In this document: one piece after another, positions 58,201 to 63,079 of the stretch | How the letters are laid out: each line of letters begins with the position of its first letter | Position numbering within the stretch: the first letter of the stretch is position 1 | Assembly (NCBI GenBank): GCA_022494885.1 | Contig: JAGVSM010000828.1 | Span: 34,997-98,996, forward strand | Direction of reading: 5' to 3' | Source of the DNA: Micrasema longulum | Taxonomy: Eukaryota; Arthropoda; Insecta; Trichoptera; Brachycentridae | DNA length: 64,000 bases | Position numbers and translations under genes: made by a program | The notes under the pieces: generated by a model | Told to the model about the DNA's origin: nothing | What the model saw: only the letters and a program-made list of their open reading frames with translations | Databases searched by the model: none

Positions 58201-60446
58201 TAGTTTTCAAGCATTGCCTAGTTGATGTATTGGTTCAGCCGAATGAATCTCACCCACATGATAAAGGTTTCAACTTTTTTACTTTACAAAAGTCAACAGA
58301 TGGAAGAGTTGAGGAAATGAGGATGTTTAAACAAAAGCAGAATGGTGAATGTTACACAGTGTGTAAAGTGGCCACTAAAAACAAGCCAATTACAGGTCAT
58401 AAGCCCTGAAAATGTATAAACTTCCATATTCCATTTTAAAAAAGATAATAATTCAATTTTCTGTATATAACTCACATCCATAAAAAACATTTTTGTATAT
58501 GTGTTTTAGGAATTTGGTTCAGATAGCACTCCACTTTCAGAATCAGAGTTTACACTTCCCTTGCTACCGAGGAATAACAAAACATCTCAATTAAGAATGC
58601 GAGCAAGAACTAAAAGGAGCATGGATAAACGTGATAATCCCATAAGGATCAAAGTTTCTTTAGACCAAGAACATTTAGACGAAATAATATCTACACTCAA
58701 TTTATCAGGTAATTTTAATATTTTGTAATCAGTAAATACCTTACTAAAATCATGAGTCATGAAAAACAGAAAGCCGTAGTAATAACAATGAATTCTCTTA
58801 ATAGAATGAAATTCAAGAAATATTTTTTTAATTTTGGCTATCTCCCAAGAAGGCAGCAAATTGATAATAATTATAACTGGAATGGTAAAAAACTTTCAAA
58901 ACATTAACACATATCTGTACACTGAACAAATATATTATTACTGTGTTTAATTTTCTTTTTTTTTCTCTCTCTATTGGTAACCAAATCGTTTGGTACAAGT
59001 AACACGCCCCTGTTCCTAGTAATAGGTATAGTCATAGCATGATCTAGGCAGACATGGTAAGTGTGTCATCTCAAGTCAGAAGTGATAACACCGCTTGCTC
59101 CTTAAATGCTTGTCTTTGCTGTAGGAACACATTGACAGTGCTGTTTAGTAAGATTTTGTTATCTGTTCTGAGGATCCTTGGCAGAGGGGAAAAGAATCCG
59201 ACGTTGGTCTAAAATTTGCCAGAGCAAAGACAGCATTAGTACGCAAGTTATGGTGAGGTACATTAAAGTTAATCTGAGCAAAGATATCATGGGCACCTTT
59301 ATAGTTAGATATTATTTTGCACAAGAATATTAAACGAGCCAAAACCCTGCTGAACTCTAAACTGAAAATGTGAAAGTATTCTAGACTATCATAATAGTTA
59401 ATTATTATGATAGTCTAGAATATTGTAGTAGTAAGTATTATAGTAAGTATTTAAGCCATTTCAAAATAGTACCAATTTTAAAAATTTACATTGAACCAAT
59501 TGTTTTATTTATATATTTTTTAATTTAATTTTACAATAAGTACGCCCAAGGCGCATTTACAAAAATAATACAGATAAGTATAAACATAGTAATAATTTAA
59601 AAAATAAACAACACGAGGTTTTTTTTTAAGACATGCAGAAACCAAAAAAACATGCAGTAATGCAAAATAAAAAGTAAAACTTTGCATAATAAAATGAGAG
59701 AAAAATATGGATACAATATGTAACATTAATAGTTAGGTATAAAAATATGCATTGAGAAAAAATAGGAAAATAGTAGGCGTACAAAGTAAATAAGAAAAAT
59801 TTTCGGATTAAAAGGCCAATTGTAAATATTAAAAAAAAAAACTTTAAAAATTGGTAAGTTTTAACAAATTAATATTAAAAATAAATAGGTAATTAAATTA
59901 CAGTTAGTGTATAAGATAGGAATATATATGGTACATATGCTGCAATAGTACAATTGATGCAATAATACAAATAAGTTATCCACATTGCCCTTTGACAAAA
60001 TCCAGTTAGTATGTATGTATTTTGAGAATGACCTTGAATTTTCATTGCTTGATTATGCTCTTCAAGAGCATTGTATATTCTTGGCACCACATAAGAAAAT
60101 TGACAATGTCCAAAAGTTATACTGATTTTAGGTGTTTTGTAATTAAAATTATTTGAATACATTGAATGCCCTAACTTACTGGGACCTCTTTCTAAGGTGA
60201 AGTGGGTTGTTAATGCCTCCCTCACATATATTTTATTGATGTCCAGCAATTTCATTTAGCGTAATAATGGATGAATTATTTTTAATTTGTTTTTTTTCAG
60301 GAGTATATCAACATCAAAGTGATGGTCCAATAAATAATGACAGACCTGAATATTTCATCGTAGATTTTGGTAATCCAATATTTGTAGCCCCAGAAGAATC
60401 AATCATGGCCAAAGTTGGCAGACATTACATACATTGGAACTACTAA
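31167..60446 (+). CDS. ADAMTS-family metalloprotease, 16 exons (5' incomplete)
   Basis: This gene encodes a secreted, zinc-dependent protease of the ADAMTS family, which acts on extracellular-matrix proteins. The span covers 16 exons, listed separately. Joined, they give 3015 nt and 1004 residues plus a stop with no internal stop. Domains by residue: prodomain 1-251 ending at the furin site RSKR (248-251); metalloprotease 252 to about 463 with HEIGHNLGMRHD at 413-424 and the Met-turn SSYIMS near 435-440; disintegrin-like to 546; TSP1 547 to about 611; Cys-rich to 718; a second, degenerate TSP1/Cys-rich unit 719-890; and a unique tail 891-1004 with a basic RTKR site. The start codon and signal peptide are not found. 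I cannot say which insect paralogue it is (AdamTS-A, AdamTS-B or stall-like). Family assignment is certain; exon borders are inferred from splice signals, phase and conserved motifs. Confidence 0.93.
31480..31960. repeat. Repeat fragments in the first intron
   Basis: Near 31505-31600 lies the dispersed repeat with 'ttacatgaaggtaaggtgat', shared with 49990. At 31830-31950 is a family G left-arm fragment ('agggcttatgatatgtcgtt'). Confidence 0.5.
31965..32515. other. Intronic, nothing recognised
   Basis: AT-rich intron sequence. Confidence 0.4.
32520..33640 (-). pseudogene. Jockey-like LINE reverse transcriptase, 3' half
   Basis: On the - strand, 33624 to 33241 encodes the RT core: SGVPQGAHLAPLLFNLFIND, then FVDDNKI at the position of the catalytic F-A/V-D-D motif, then WCKVNKLELNIKTCKIMSFH. 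After frame breaks, 33002 to 32766 encodes LRKVAWMLGLEKG and RRTNIDSIYMF, the C-terminal region. The 3' UTR extends to about 32520 with an A-rich end. The 5' half, including the endonuclease, is missing. It sits antisense in the first intron. Confidence 0.88.
33645..34555. other. Intronic, nothing recognised
   Basis: A slightly GC-richer patch (33830-33965, 'ccccgcgatcgcggcgtttc') contains no exon or repeat I can assign. Confidence 0.35.
34560..34875 (+). repeat. Repeat family H, copy 2
   Basis: This is the best copy. It contains 'aagggaagagaccattgcag', 'ttatactattaagcgtgttg', 'actcaacacagggcccttgg' and an A-rich end with TAAATTT units. The three overlapping + frames here all derive from this repeat. 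Confidence 0.75.
35265..35700 (+). repeat. Dispersed repeat family F, copy 1
   Basis: It contains 'actactttaaatgacgtcac', 'acgcggagttatttcagaaa', 'tacaaaactttgaaaaat' and 'gaacttcctcattgagtc'. Copies lie at 48160-48500 (same orientation), and at 53530-53875 and 54250-54500 (opposite). Confidence 0.75.
35705..36925. other. Intronic, nothing recognised
   Basis: AT-rich. The - frame at 36117-36368 (83 codons) has no recognised domain. Confidence 0.3.
36930..37550 (-). pseudogene. LINE fragment interrupted by SINE-1
   Basis: The - strand sequence is homologous to the LINE at 45883-46417 ('tctgcatccatcaacattgg', 'gatgatgcttatctcagctt', 'gggtcagcacaaggattctt'). It is split by an inverted SINE-1 at 37255-37380. 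Coding frames are broken. Confidence 0.75.
37255..37380 (-). mobile_element. SINE-1 inserted in a LINE
   Basis: On the - strand it reads 'gggttgtggttacgtggcta', B-box 'gtggttcaaatcccactcta', then the body through 'gcaactcattgaaaatggcc'. It interrupts the LINE fragment, so it is the younger insertion. Confidence 0.8.
37655..37790. repeat. CA/CACGCA-rich simple repeat
   Basis: It holds cacacac tracts plus a duplicated 'tctccctcattcattc' unit (near 37683 and 37718). Confidence 0.75.
37905..37932. repeat. (AAAAT)n microsatellite
   Basis: About five consecutive aaaat units. Confidence 0.85.
37935..40150. other. Intronic, nothing recognised
   Basis: Several frames of 60-80 codons occur (for example 38378-38569 on -, 39491-39727 on +). 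None has a recognised domain or convincing splice borders. Confidence 0.35.
40155..41150 (+). mobile_element. SINE-1 split by an ~825-bp insertion with internal duplication
   Basis: The SINE-1 head and body run from about 40160 to 40262 and resume at about 41092 ('ataactcgttgaaaatggct'). The inserted sequence carries two direct copies, about 550 bp apart, of a roughly 250-bp unit (near 40303-40550 and 40852-41095). Both begin 'cgattttgccattttaaaac' and contain 'gcagattacgccatttcaaa' or a one-base variant. Confidence 0.75.
41507..41787 (+). CDS. ADAMTS exon (prodomain, very GC-rich)
   Basis: TCCTAG acceptor and GTAAGC donor. Codons start at 41509, after two bases that complete the Tyr from the previous exon. 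It encodes EHVSLGAVRLHAHAHARARR, then LLDPHFLLVRRWANRTE and CHYRGDTAALSFCGGV. The C.Y.G.....A.LS.CGG pattern is the hallmark of ADAMTS prodomains. By my count 186 of 240 bases at 41521-41760 are G or C, far above every neighbouring intron. An ATG at the exon start is in another frame and is not the start codon. Confidence 0.93.
41790..42855. other. Intron 2, mostly unassigned
   Basis: A fragment at 41875-41960 ('gagatattttgaaataaatt', 'ggtgctgtaacgtcgtgtta') resembles 62990-63070. The rest is AT-rich. Confidence 0.4.
42860..43050 (+). mobile_element. tRNA-derived SINE-3, copy 1
   Basis: The head 'agcgccgtggcgcagttggt' and 'tagacgg' (A-box region) is followed by the B-box 'ggattcgattcccgccagtt'. 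The body holds 'attttttctcaattggtctg' and 'ggtgttgtggtgaa'. Other copies are at 48690 (+) and 50790 (-). Confidence 0.82.
43314..44106 (+). CDS. ADAMTS exon (prodomain end, furin site, protease start)
   Basis: TTTCAG acceptor and GTAAGA donor; enters in phase 0, leaves in phase 1. It starts RGIISYNN, continuing CGGV from the previous exon. A long, basic, low-complexity linker follows (43380-43690) without any Cys. The furin site RSKR is encoded at 43701-43712. The mature protease then starts SLVPAIFVETAVFVDRDLHK and continues through FVLAMINAVQLLYHDPTLG to the DHALILTGLDLY segment typical of ADAMTS protease domains. Confidence 0.95.
44209..44314 (+). CDS. ADAMTS exon (protease, first half of zinc site)
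   Basis: TTTTAG acceptor and GTAAGA donor. It encodes GLAPVAGMCTVTSSCTVNEG, then FESVYVVAHEIGH. The catalytic Glu and the first two zinc-binding His are at 44298-44312. The exon ends two bases into the next Asn codon, so an intron cuts the HExxHxxGxxHD motif. Confidence 0.96.
44343..45156. mobile_element. Terminal-inverted-repeat element in intron 4
   Basis: Left end 'tacttaggcaaaggtcgtgc' plus 'aagatgga'; right end 'tccttcttgcacgaccttcc' plus 'cctaagta'. The right end is the inverted complement of the left with few mismatches over 28 bp. The interior has no ORF. Without the 814-bp element the intron would be about 83 bp, like introns 3, 9 and 13 (102, 77 and 94 bp). Confidence 0.78.
45212..45346 (+). 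CDS. ADAMTS exon (protease, second half of zinc site)
   Basis: ATTAG acceptor and GTGAGT donor; enters in phase 2, leaves in phase 2. It encodes (N)LGMRHDGPLAENECDPSSY, which supplies the third zinc His. The Met-turn IMSP follows, then KITWSPCSRRYLQNFL, the standard end of ADAMTS catalytic domains. Confidence 0.95.
45806..46560 (+). repeat. Repeat family H, copy 3, split by a LINE
   Basis: The left part (45806-45881, 'gttatccagatgtttattaa') and the right part (46429-46560, 'ccactttccattatgttgta', 'agtcaacacagggctcttag') together match family H. A LINE sits between them. Confidence 0.75.
45883..46417 (-). pseudogene. LINE 3' end inserted in repeat H
   Basis: On the - strand: VHNGVLVPTLMYGSVVWTCK, then after a frameshift RTLCKAETSIIDKIKKGALR, WFGHVERMDSERTAKNIY and RNRGRPRKTWHDQIQKYLKM. 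This is the C-terminal region of a non-LTR reverse transcriptase, with the 3' tail 'ttgttgttgtta'. The flanks tttgtaataatttt (45868-45881) and tttgtaattatttt (46415-46428) look like a target-site duplication with one mismatch, so the boundaries are well defined. Confidence 0.88.
46700..46995 (-). repeat. LINE 3' UTR fragment
   Basis: It matches 59515-59730 ('gaaaccaaaaaagcatg(t/c)', 'gcaatgcaaataaaaagtaa'). It is the 3' UTR of the LINE family whose C-terminal coding part is preserved at 59893-60255. Confidence 0.65.
47321..47680. mobile_element. Foldback MITE with TA flanks, 360 bp
   Basis: The element starts TACAGGGGGTTCTTTAAACC and ends with inverted 'acatcctgta', flanked by TA on both sides. 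The long arms include 'atccgaaaccacgatgatcg' / 'gaccatcgtggtttcgga' and 'aaatggttgcttacttctgc' / 'gcagaagtaagcaaccattt'. The loop is 'gagcgcggagcagtatcaga'-like. It lies in intron 5. Confidence 0.82.
47956..48062 (+). CDS. ADAMTS exon (start of disintegrin-like domain)
   Basis: TTTTAG acceptor and GTTAGT donor. The correct frame starts at 47957 after one base completing Asp. It encodes TQQSRCLLDHGSSAGKLDHS, then GLLPGERFGADQQ. The CLLD....LPG..F.A..QC pattern is the standard junction into the disintegrin-like domain. A longer open frame over the same bases (from 47874) is not the coding frame. Confidence 0.92.
48160..48505 (+). repeat. Dispersed repeat family F, copy 2
   Basis: It contains 'actactttgaacgacgtcac', 'acgcgcggagttacttccga' and 'aagttcctcattggact'. 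Confidence 0.75.
48520..48685 (-). repeat. Foldback family G, left-arm copy
   Basis: It contains 'attacaacagaaatgga', 'gaaagtctaggcatttacag' and 'gggcttatatgacctgcaat', then loop sequence ('ctcttccatctgttgact'). Confidence 0.65.
48690..48900 (+). mobile_element. tRNA-derived SINE-3, copy 2
   Basis: The head is shortened ('caggcgccatggcggc'; the usual 'gttggttagacgg' is missing). The B-box 'gggttcgattcccgccagtt', the SINE-3 body and a long A tract (48882-48898) are present. Confidence 0.82.
49360..49440 (-). repeat. Foldback family G, loop fragment
   Basis: It contains 'gagattcatctggctgaatt' and 'gcaacgcctgaaaaca', the inverted loop of family G (compare 58225 and 22275). Confidence 0.5.
49730..50055 (+). 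repeat. LINE 3' end and adjoining dispersed repeat
   Basis: At 49735-49825, 'ggttggctggaagatattgc' and 'gcaataagtccgccaaagta' followed by TAAATAAATAA form a LINE 3' terminus. At 49915-50050 lies the dispersed repeat with 'accaaatgcggcgtatctca' and 'gttacatgaaggtaagctga'. Confidence 0.6.
50180..50255 (+). repeat. Foldback family G, arm fragment
   Basis: It contains 'cagtgtgtaaagttgccact' and 'taaaccagccgatgacaggt', the family G right arm. Confidence 0.5.
50355..50497 (+). CDS. ADAMTS exon (disintegrin-like domain)
   Basis: TTCCAG acceptor and GTTAGC donor. Two bases complete the Cys of 'QQC'. It then encodes MLKYGKESRHASQQPLSEVC, RDLHCRRERYTWTSH and EGTRCGDHK. The QC...YG.........C..L.C and G T.CG.. 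.K patterns match the disintegrin-like domain. It leaves in phase 0 directly before the TSP1 exon. Confidence 0.94.
50790..50965 (-). mobile_element. tRNA-derived SINE-3, copy 3
   Basis: Inverted copy: on the - strand 'caggcactgtggcgcagtta' and the degenerate B-box 'taggttccattcccgcc' are followed by the SINE-3 body. Confidence 0.7.
51397..51527. mobile_element. Hairpin MITE family P, copy 2
   Basis: This 131-bp palindrome is nearly identical to 22585-22715 ('atacccgtatgcagagacaa', 'taaggtgagg', inverted 'ctcaccttaagatttgtctc'). It lies in intron 7. Confidence 0.85.
51760..51860 (-). repeat. LINE 3' end
   Basis: On the - strand: 'ttggttggaagaaattgcca', 'tggcaataagcccgccaatg', 'tacaaataac', then a (TAAA)n tail. 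Same 3' motif as 24475-24565 and 49735. Confidence 0.65.
52149..52345 (+). CDS. ADAMTS exon (first TSP1 repeat)
   Basis: TTCCAG acceptor and GTTAAG donor; enters in phase 0, leaves in phase 2. It encodes WCRGGRCVGRGG, a short Pro-rich linker, then WASWSPWLDCASGCLHSDGG and GITVTSRRCDQP. The WxxWxxW motif, a C-mannosylation site in TSP1 repeats, is intact. The usual CSxTCG O-fucose motif is replaced by CASGCL, so that modification is probably lost. This exon is also clearly GC-rich. Confidence 0.94.
52918..52984 (+). CDS. ADAMTS exon (TSP1 to Cys-rich junction)
   Basis: TTACAG acceptor and GTATAT donor. One base completes Arg; the exon then encodes PENGGEYCDGFPKKYRTCIA and SQ. P.NGG.YC.G....Y..C is the standard segment after an ADAMTS TSP1 repeat. 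It leaves in phase 0. Confidence 0.93.
53062..53176 (+). CDS. ADAMTS exon (Cys-rich, unit A)
   Basis: TTTCAG acceptor and GTAAAA donor; enters in phase 0, leaves in phase 1. It encodes CLNVPRMTISEFSDQICLRA, REVDADLIGTGFQRYNSD. The intron before it is only 77 bp. The phase pattern (0 to 1) equals that of the exon at 57393, its proposed duplicate. Confidence 0.9.
53525..53880 (-). repeat. Dispersed repeat family F, copy 3
   Basis: Inverted copy in intron 10: 'ctagtgacgtcatgcaaagt', 'agtagttcatttttattgaa', 'tcaggaaactttacggttca'. Confidence 0.7.
54250..54505 (-). repeat. Dispersed repeat family F, copy 4
   Basis: A second inverted, more diverged copy: 'ttgcgacgtaattccaagta', 'gtagttcatttttatac', and 'tttttgagaaacttc' at its end. 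Confidence 0.6.
54774..54910 (+). CDS. ADAMTS exon (Cys-rich, unit A end)
   Basis: TTTTAATTTAG acceptor and GTAAGA donor; enters in phase 1, leaves in phase 0. It encodes ADACSVWCHTRGGGLKSRGW, TFPDGTTCLTKQGKK and CISGMCV. The C...C......GW.FPDGT.C......CISG.C pattern is typical of the ADAMTS Cys-rich domain and is repeated by the exon at 57599. Confidence 0.95.
55085..55270 (-). pseudogene. LINE C-terminal fragment
   Basis: On the - strand: LFHIPIYRTNLPMVMPVGRA, then ILKNIPLDVDLFHVSEGVF. Same family as 28000-28160. Flanking - strand sequence to about 54960 ends in an A-rich 3' UTR. Confidence 0.7.
55735..56140 (+). repeat. Dispersed repeat family D, copy 4
   Basis: It contains 'taaattcccgcgaaaaaggt', 'cacgcccctaatccgtcacg', 'gaatcttaacgtcacaattg' and 'aaggccaaatatgtcgcatt', in intron 11. 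Confidence 0.7.
56377..56631 (+). CDS. ADAMTS exon (spacer and degenerate second TSP1)
   Basis: AACCAG acceptor and GTATGA donor; enters and leaves in phase 0. It encodes EFKCSNSEDLEFSSTLGQCA, a Ser-rich linker (EESSSSTSSVSSG), then GPQWLSASGCHYHCVSPGSG and SIQLCKPDEI. The W.SASGC...C resembles the first TSP1 (W.DCASGC) but lacks the first tryptophans. I read it as a degenerate TSP1 that starts the duplicated unit. Confidence 0.9.
56681..57084. mobile_element. Probable MITE in intron 12
   Basis: 'taaaacagagtcataactca' on the left and 'aattatgactctatttta' on the right are inverted, about 400 bp apart, with AT-rich interior. This accounts for over half of the intron. Confidence 0.5.
57393..57504 (+). 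CDS. ADAMTS exon (Cys-rich, unit B)
   Basis: TTTGCAG acceptor and GTATGT donor; phase 0 to 1. It encodes GCGRLKTPHEHATYVCTKYK, ERVRRLSGVGMQISPAV. It aligns with the exon at 53062: both have a Cys, a basic R.R/K.R stretch, then L.G.G.Q. Confidence 0.92.
57599..57747 (+). CDS. ADAMTS exon (Cys-rich, unit B end)
   Basis: TTTCAG acceptor and GTAAAC donor; phase 1 to 0, with a 94-bp intron before it. It encodes EDPDRPCRIACQDDSVSHRF, YLVNGQEGWFPFGTSC and KVAYCISGKCL. The GWFPFGTSC......CISGKCL end parallels GWTFPDGTTC......CISGMCV at 54774. Confidence 0.95.
57777..58015 (-). repeat. RTE-like LINE 3' end
   Basis: Read on the - strand it ends in a GAAGAAGAAGA tail (57778-57790 on +). Upstream sequence ('ttctcccaagtggtcatcaa') is the decayed C-terminal coding part. 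The + frames across it are not host coding. Confidence 0.6.
58160..58450 (+). repeat. Foldback family G, loop and right arm
   Basis: It contains 'tcaagcattgcctagttgat', 'caacagatggaagagttgag', 'gaatgttacacagtgtgtaa' and 'caattacaggtcataagccc', aligned with 22240-22520. It lies in intron 14. Confidence 0.7.
58510..58708 (+). CDS. ADAMTS exon (C-terminal tail, basic cleavage site)
   Basis: GTTTTAG acceptor and GTAATT donor; phase 0 to 1. It encodes EFGSDSTPLSESEF, then RMRARTKRSMDKRDNPIRIK and VSLDQEHLDEIISTLNLS. It starts with EF, as does the exon at 56377 after the first CISG.C. RTKR-SMDKR is a good proprotein-convertase site, so the tail could be released. There are no cysteines. I recognise no domain in this tail. 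Confidence 0.9.
58710..59510. other. Intron 15, left part
   Basis: No known element is assigned except the palindrome at 59377-59422. Frames on the - strand here are not credible. Confidence 0.4.
59377..59422. repeat. Perfect 20-bp-arm palindrome
   Basis: 'tattctagactatcataata' and its exact complement are separated by 6 bp (gttaat). It could form a hairpin or cruciform. Confidence 0.85.
59510..60262 (-). pseudogene. LINE C-terminal fragment with 3' UTR
   Basis: On the - strand, 60255 to 59893 reads FTLERGPSKLGHSMYSNNFN, YKTPKISITFGHCQFSYVVP and RIYNALEEHNQ. This is the pattern 'R.....P.....FG...FSY..P..WN.L' at the end of many non-LTR reverse transcriptases. The 3' UTR ends at 59515 ('gcgccttgggcgtacttatt', then A-rich). 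It lies antisense in intron 15. Confidence 0.75.
60301..60446 (+). CDS. ADAMTS last coding exon
   Basis: TTTTTTTCAG acceptor. Two bases complete Gly, followed by VYQHQSDGPINNDRPEYFIV, DFGNPIFVAPEESIMAKVG and RHYIHWNY, then TAA (60444-60446). I recognise no domain. The phase and reading frame continue the tail from 58510. Confidence 0.9.
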
Positions 60447-60865
60447 TGCTAAAATTAATTGAACTCAATGGAAGGACAGATGCCTTTCAATGTGATAAAT
60501 TGTTGTATATCTTACTATGTTGTTTTAGAATTTTTAATTAATTTAGATAACATAAAAAATGCTAGTGATATTATTTTTAGTAAATGAAGGAGCATACAGT
60601 ACAGTGTAAACAAATTATTTGAAGCTGTTTATAAGATGTTCATTTTTTTATTCTCACTCTTCTGTCCTCTTATTTTTAAAAATCCGATCTGTGTTCTTGT
60701 GTACTTTTAAGTTAATCATATTATGTATATTGCTTTAGCAATAATTTTCCTCTTGGTAATATTTCTAATTTAATTATTTGTTATGTTTATTTTTAGTTAT
60801 CTATAATGTTATTGCAATTGTGTTGCATGTACAATTTTTTGAATAAATACCTATGTTTTTTTAAT
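60447..60865 (+). other. ADAMTS 3' UTR
   Basis: Non-coding AT-rich sequence follows the stop codon. It contains a poly(A) signal AATAAA at 60842-60847 followed by T-rich sequence. The end is inferred. Confidence 0.6.
60842..60847 (+). terminator. Poly(A) signal AATAAA
   Basis: A canonical hexamer about 396 bp after the stop codon, followed by 'tatgttttttt'. It is the best candidate for the transcript end. Confidence 0.6.
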
Positions 60866-61293
60866 GCTTTATTTTATTATTCTTACTATTTTCGTAAATT
60901 GTCTTTTTCATCTGATAGAAGATTGAAATATTTCCAAAATTATAATCATAATTATGTAATAATTATCTAAAAGAATAAGTTTATTATAAAATGTCAATAA
61001 GTCTTTGATTCGAGCAATAAATAATATACTTTGGATAATTTCGATATAATTTAATGATACATTTTACACTTTAGATTACAAGGGCTCCATAATAATATAT
61101 TGTGTGTAAAAAATCTCATTATTTTACTTGCAGAAGAATAAGTTTCCAATAAGATTTATTGTCTTACTATCTAAAAGTGTTATAATATTATGTATTAAAA
61201 CTACTATTAAGGGTGTCAGTCAGTTGCTTGTGGGACCTCTTTCAATAAATACTTTGTTGTTTCATTTACAATATTATTGTTACATCATAAGAT

Positions 61294-61465
61294 TGGCATC
61301 CATGGTATAATAGTGAAGACGCTTGACTCACGCACAGAAGGTTCTGGGTTCGTTTCCCAGTGAGAACACAACTGTTGAATGTGGTTTTTCTCAAGCCTGG
61401 GTGTTCTATGCTGTAATTCACCACTGTAATTGAGCCTCCTGGCATGTTATGGTACAAAAAAATCA
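61294..61465 (+). mobile_element. tRNA-derived SINE-2, copy 2
   Basis: The head 'ggcatccatggtataatagt' and the B-box 'gggttcgtttcccagtgaga' are followed by the SINE-2 body ('tttttctcaagcctgggtgt', 'taattcaccactgtaattg'). Confidence 0.8.
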
Positions 61466-61559
61466 AAAGAAATAAATTAATAAAACATTTAAAATTTATG
61501 AAATTACATATCCACGTTTATGAAAACTGGTAGGTAATTTTTTAGCATCGCCTTCAATT

Positions 61560-61800
61560 ACACTTATGTTCTGCCTTCTTCTTCTTCGATAGTGCTACAG
61601 CCCAAATCGAGCCTTGGCCTCCTTCAACTTTTGCCTCCAATTCTGCCTGCCCAAAGCAGCCATTTTCCAATTTGCAACTTGTAGAAGCTGTGCTGTATCT
61701 TTTTTCTCCCACCTCAGTCTGGGTCTTCCAATCCTTCTTTTACACCCTGGATGTACATTCATGTCTCTCTTAGTTACTCGTTATGTTCTGCCTACCAAAC
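61560..61800 (-). pseudogene. RTE-like LINE 3' fragment
   Basis: On the - strand: PGCKRRIGRPRLRWEK, then CKLENGCFGQAELEAKVEGG and a GAAGAAGAAGA tail. GRPRLRW is the usual C-terminal motif of RTE-type polyproteins. Shares sequence with 11640-11745. Confidence 0.75.
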
Positions 61801-61847
61801 AATTTAATTTGAATTTTCCACATTTATTATTGAATCATTTTCTGGGT

Positions 61848-62000
61848 TGTAGTCTCGTGTCAATAACTCACCGATCGGAGGGTTTAAATCTTGCTCCACT
61901 CCAACTTGATTACCATGTAAAAGTACATGCTGTTATTTATGGCTAGTTAACAATGCATCCAAAATCAAAATATTTGGGTAAATCTTAAGAATTTAAATAT
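61848..62000 (+). mobile_element. Degenerate SINE-1 copy
   Basis: The head 'gggttgtagtctcgtgtcaa', a weak B-box ('ggtttaaatcttgctccact') and the body end 'tatttgggtaaatcttaaga' are present. Highly diverged. Confidence 0.6.
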
Positions 62001-62067
62001 TTTTTTGAAAAAATTACTGATACTACTAAAGCAATTTCATCCAGAGACCGATTAAGTAAATGTTATC

Positions 62068-62245
62068 AGCTGTGGTCCCGTGGCTAGTGTTGCAGACTAA
62101 CGGATCAGATGTATAAGGTTTGAATTCCTCTCTACCCCAACTTCATTCCCAACTTTTAGTAGTTAGTCATGTACAACTCATCCTAAAATTTAAATATTTG
62201 GATAAATCATAAGAATTCAAATATTTATTTATTACATTTAAAAAA
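62068..62245 (+). mobile_element. SINE-1 copy
   Basis: The head 'gctgtggtcccgtggctagt', the B-box region 'ggtttgaattcctctctacc' and the body 'ccaacttcattcccaact' with 'ggataaatcataagaattca' are present. It lies directly after another SINE-1 copy. Confidence 0.72.
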
Positions 62246-62249
62246 ATTA

Positions 62250-62710
62250 GTTCTAAATTCAGGATTAAACCAAAATAATTATATTTTCAGGTAACCCTTC
62301 CAAAGAAAGATAATAAAAACTGTGACTCGTGTAGTAGACGTTAGAGTAAGTATAATCTTTTTTTTTAAATCAGCACTAGAGTCAAAAGCTTTTCTTTTTT
62401 CGTTGATCAATAAAAACACTATTATAGGATAATAAGGAGTCTTTTAGATTTCCTTGTAACAATAGTAACAATGTAAGTTTGAGTACCTACTTAAGAACAA
62501 ACTCATTGGTAAATCGTGTAAATAAAATTCACCTTTGCGTTTGAAATTAAATTTGCGATAGCGGAAAATAAATAACATTTTCCAAACTGACAATGTGAGC
62601 TAAAAGAAGCAGCCAACAACTTATCAAATATGTACTTGGACCGGAGAAAATCAACATGTAATAACACTGACTAATGTAATAGTTCTACATTATCTCTGTG
62701 ACTAATAAGA
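62250..62710. other. Downstream sequence, one weak exon-like segment
   Basis: At 62291-62344 an AG acceptor is followed by VTLPKKDNKNCDSCSRR-stop. It is too short to call as an exon (see findings). The rest is unassigned. Confidence 0.3.
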
Positions 62711-62713
62711 GCT

Positions 62714-62815
62714 GCTATTCCAAACGCTCTCGCGGCCGTAGAAAAAGCTTTAATTTTTTGTATGTAAACACGCGAGACAAAGTGTTGTCTACGGCACGAG
62801 AGCGTTCGGAATAGC
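62714..62815. mobile_element. Miniature hairpin family K, copy 3
   Basis: This is the cleanest copy: 'gctattccaaacgctctcgc' at the left and 'gagagcgttcggaatagc' at the right, with 'tttttgtatgtaaa' in the centre. Arms are about 25 bp. Confidence 0.75.
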
Positions 62816-62879
62816 AACGCTGGAGTTGAATTCATTATCTTTCTTGTCGGCGATCACGCGTAGTTCACGCTATTAGAGA

Positions 62880-63075
62880 AATTGGTCTCCAAGAACACTG
62901 CAGGCACAATTTCGTATGGAGGCAAAGATAATGATGAACGGCGATGAATGATGATATGATTGCGGCGTTGTGCGAGTTAACTCTTAAAAGACTGTGCTGA
63001 ATAATCCCTTTGCAGCCGGTGGTGTAACACAATGTGACCACAAGCATAAGTCGAGATATTTTGAAATGTAAGCTA
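62880..63075 (+). repeat. Dispersed repeat, shared with intron 2
   Basis: 'aatccctttgcagccggtgg', 'tgtaacac' and 'gagatattttgaaatgtaag' match 41905-41965 in order. The family is unassigned. Confidence 0.45.
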
Positions 63076-63079
63076 AAAT

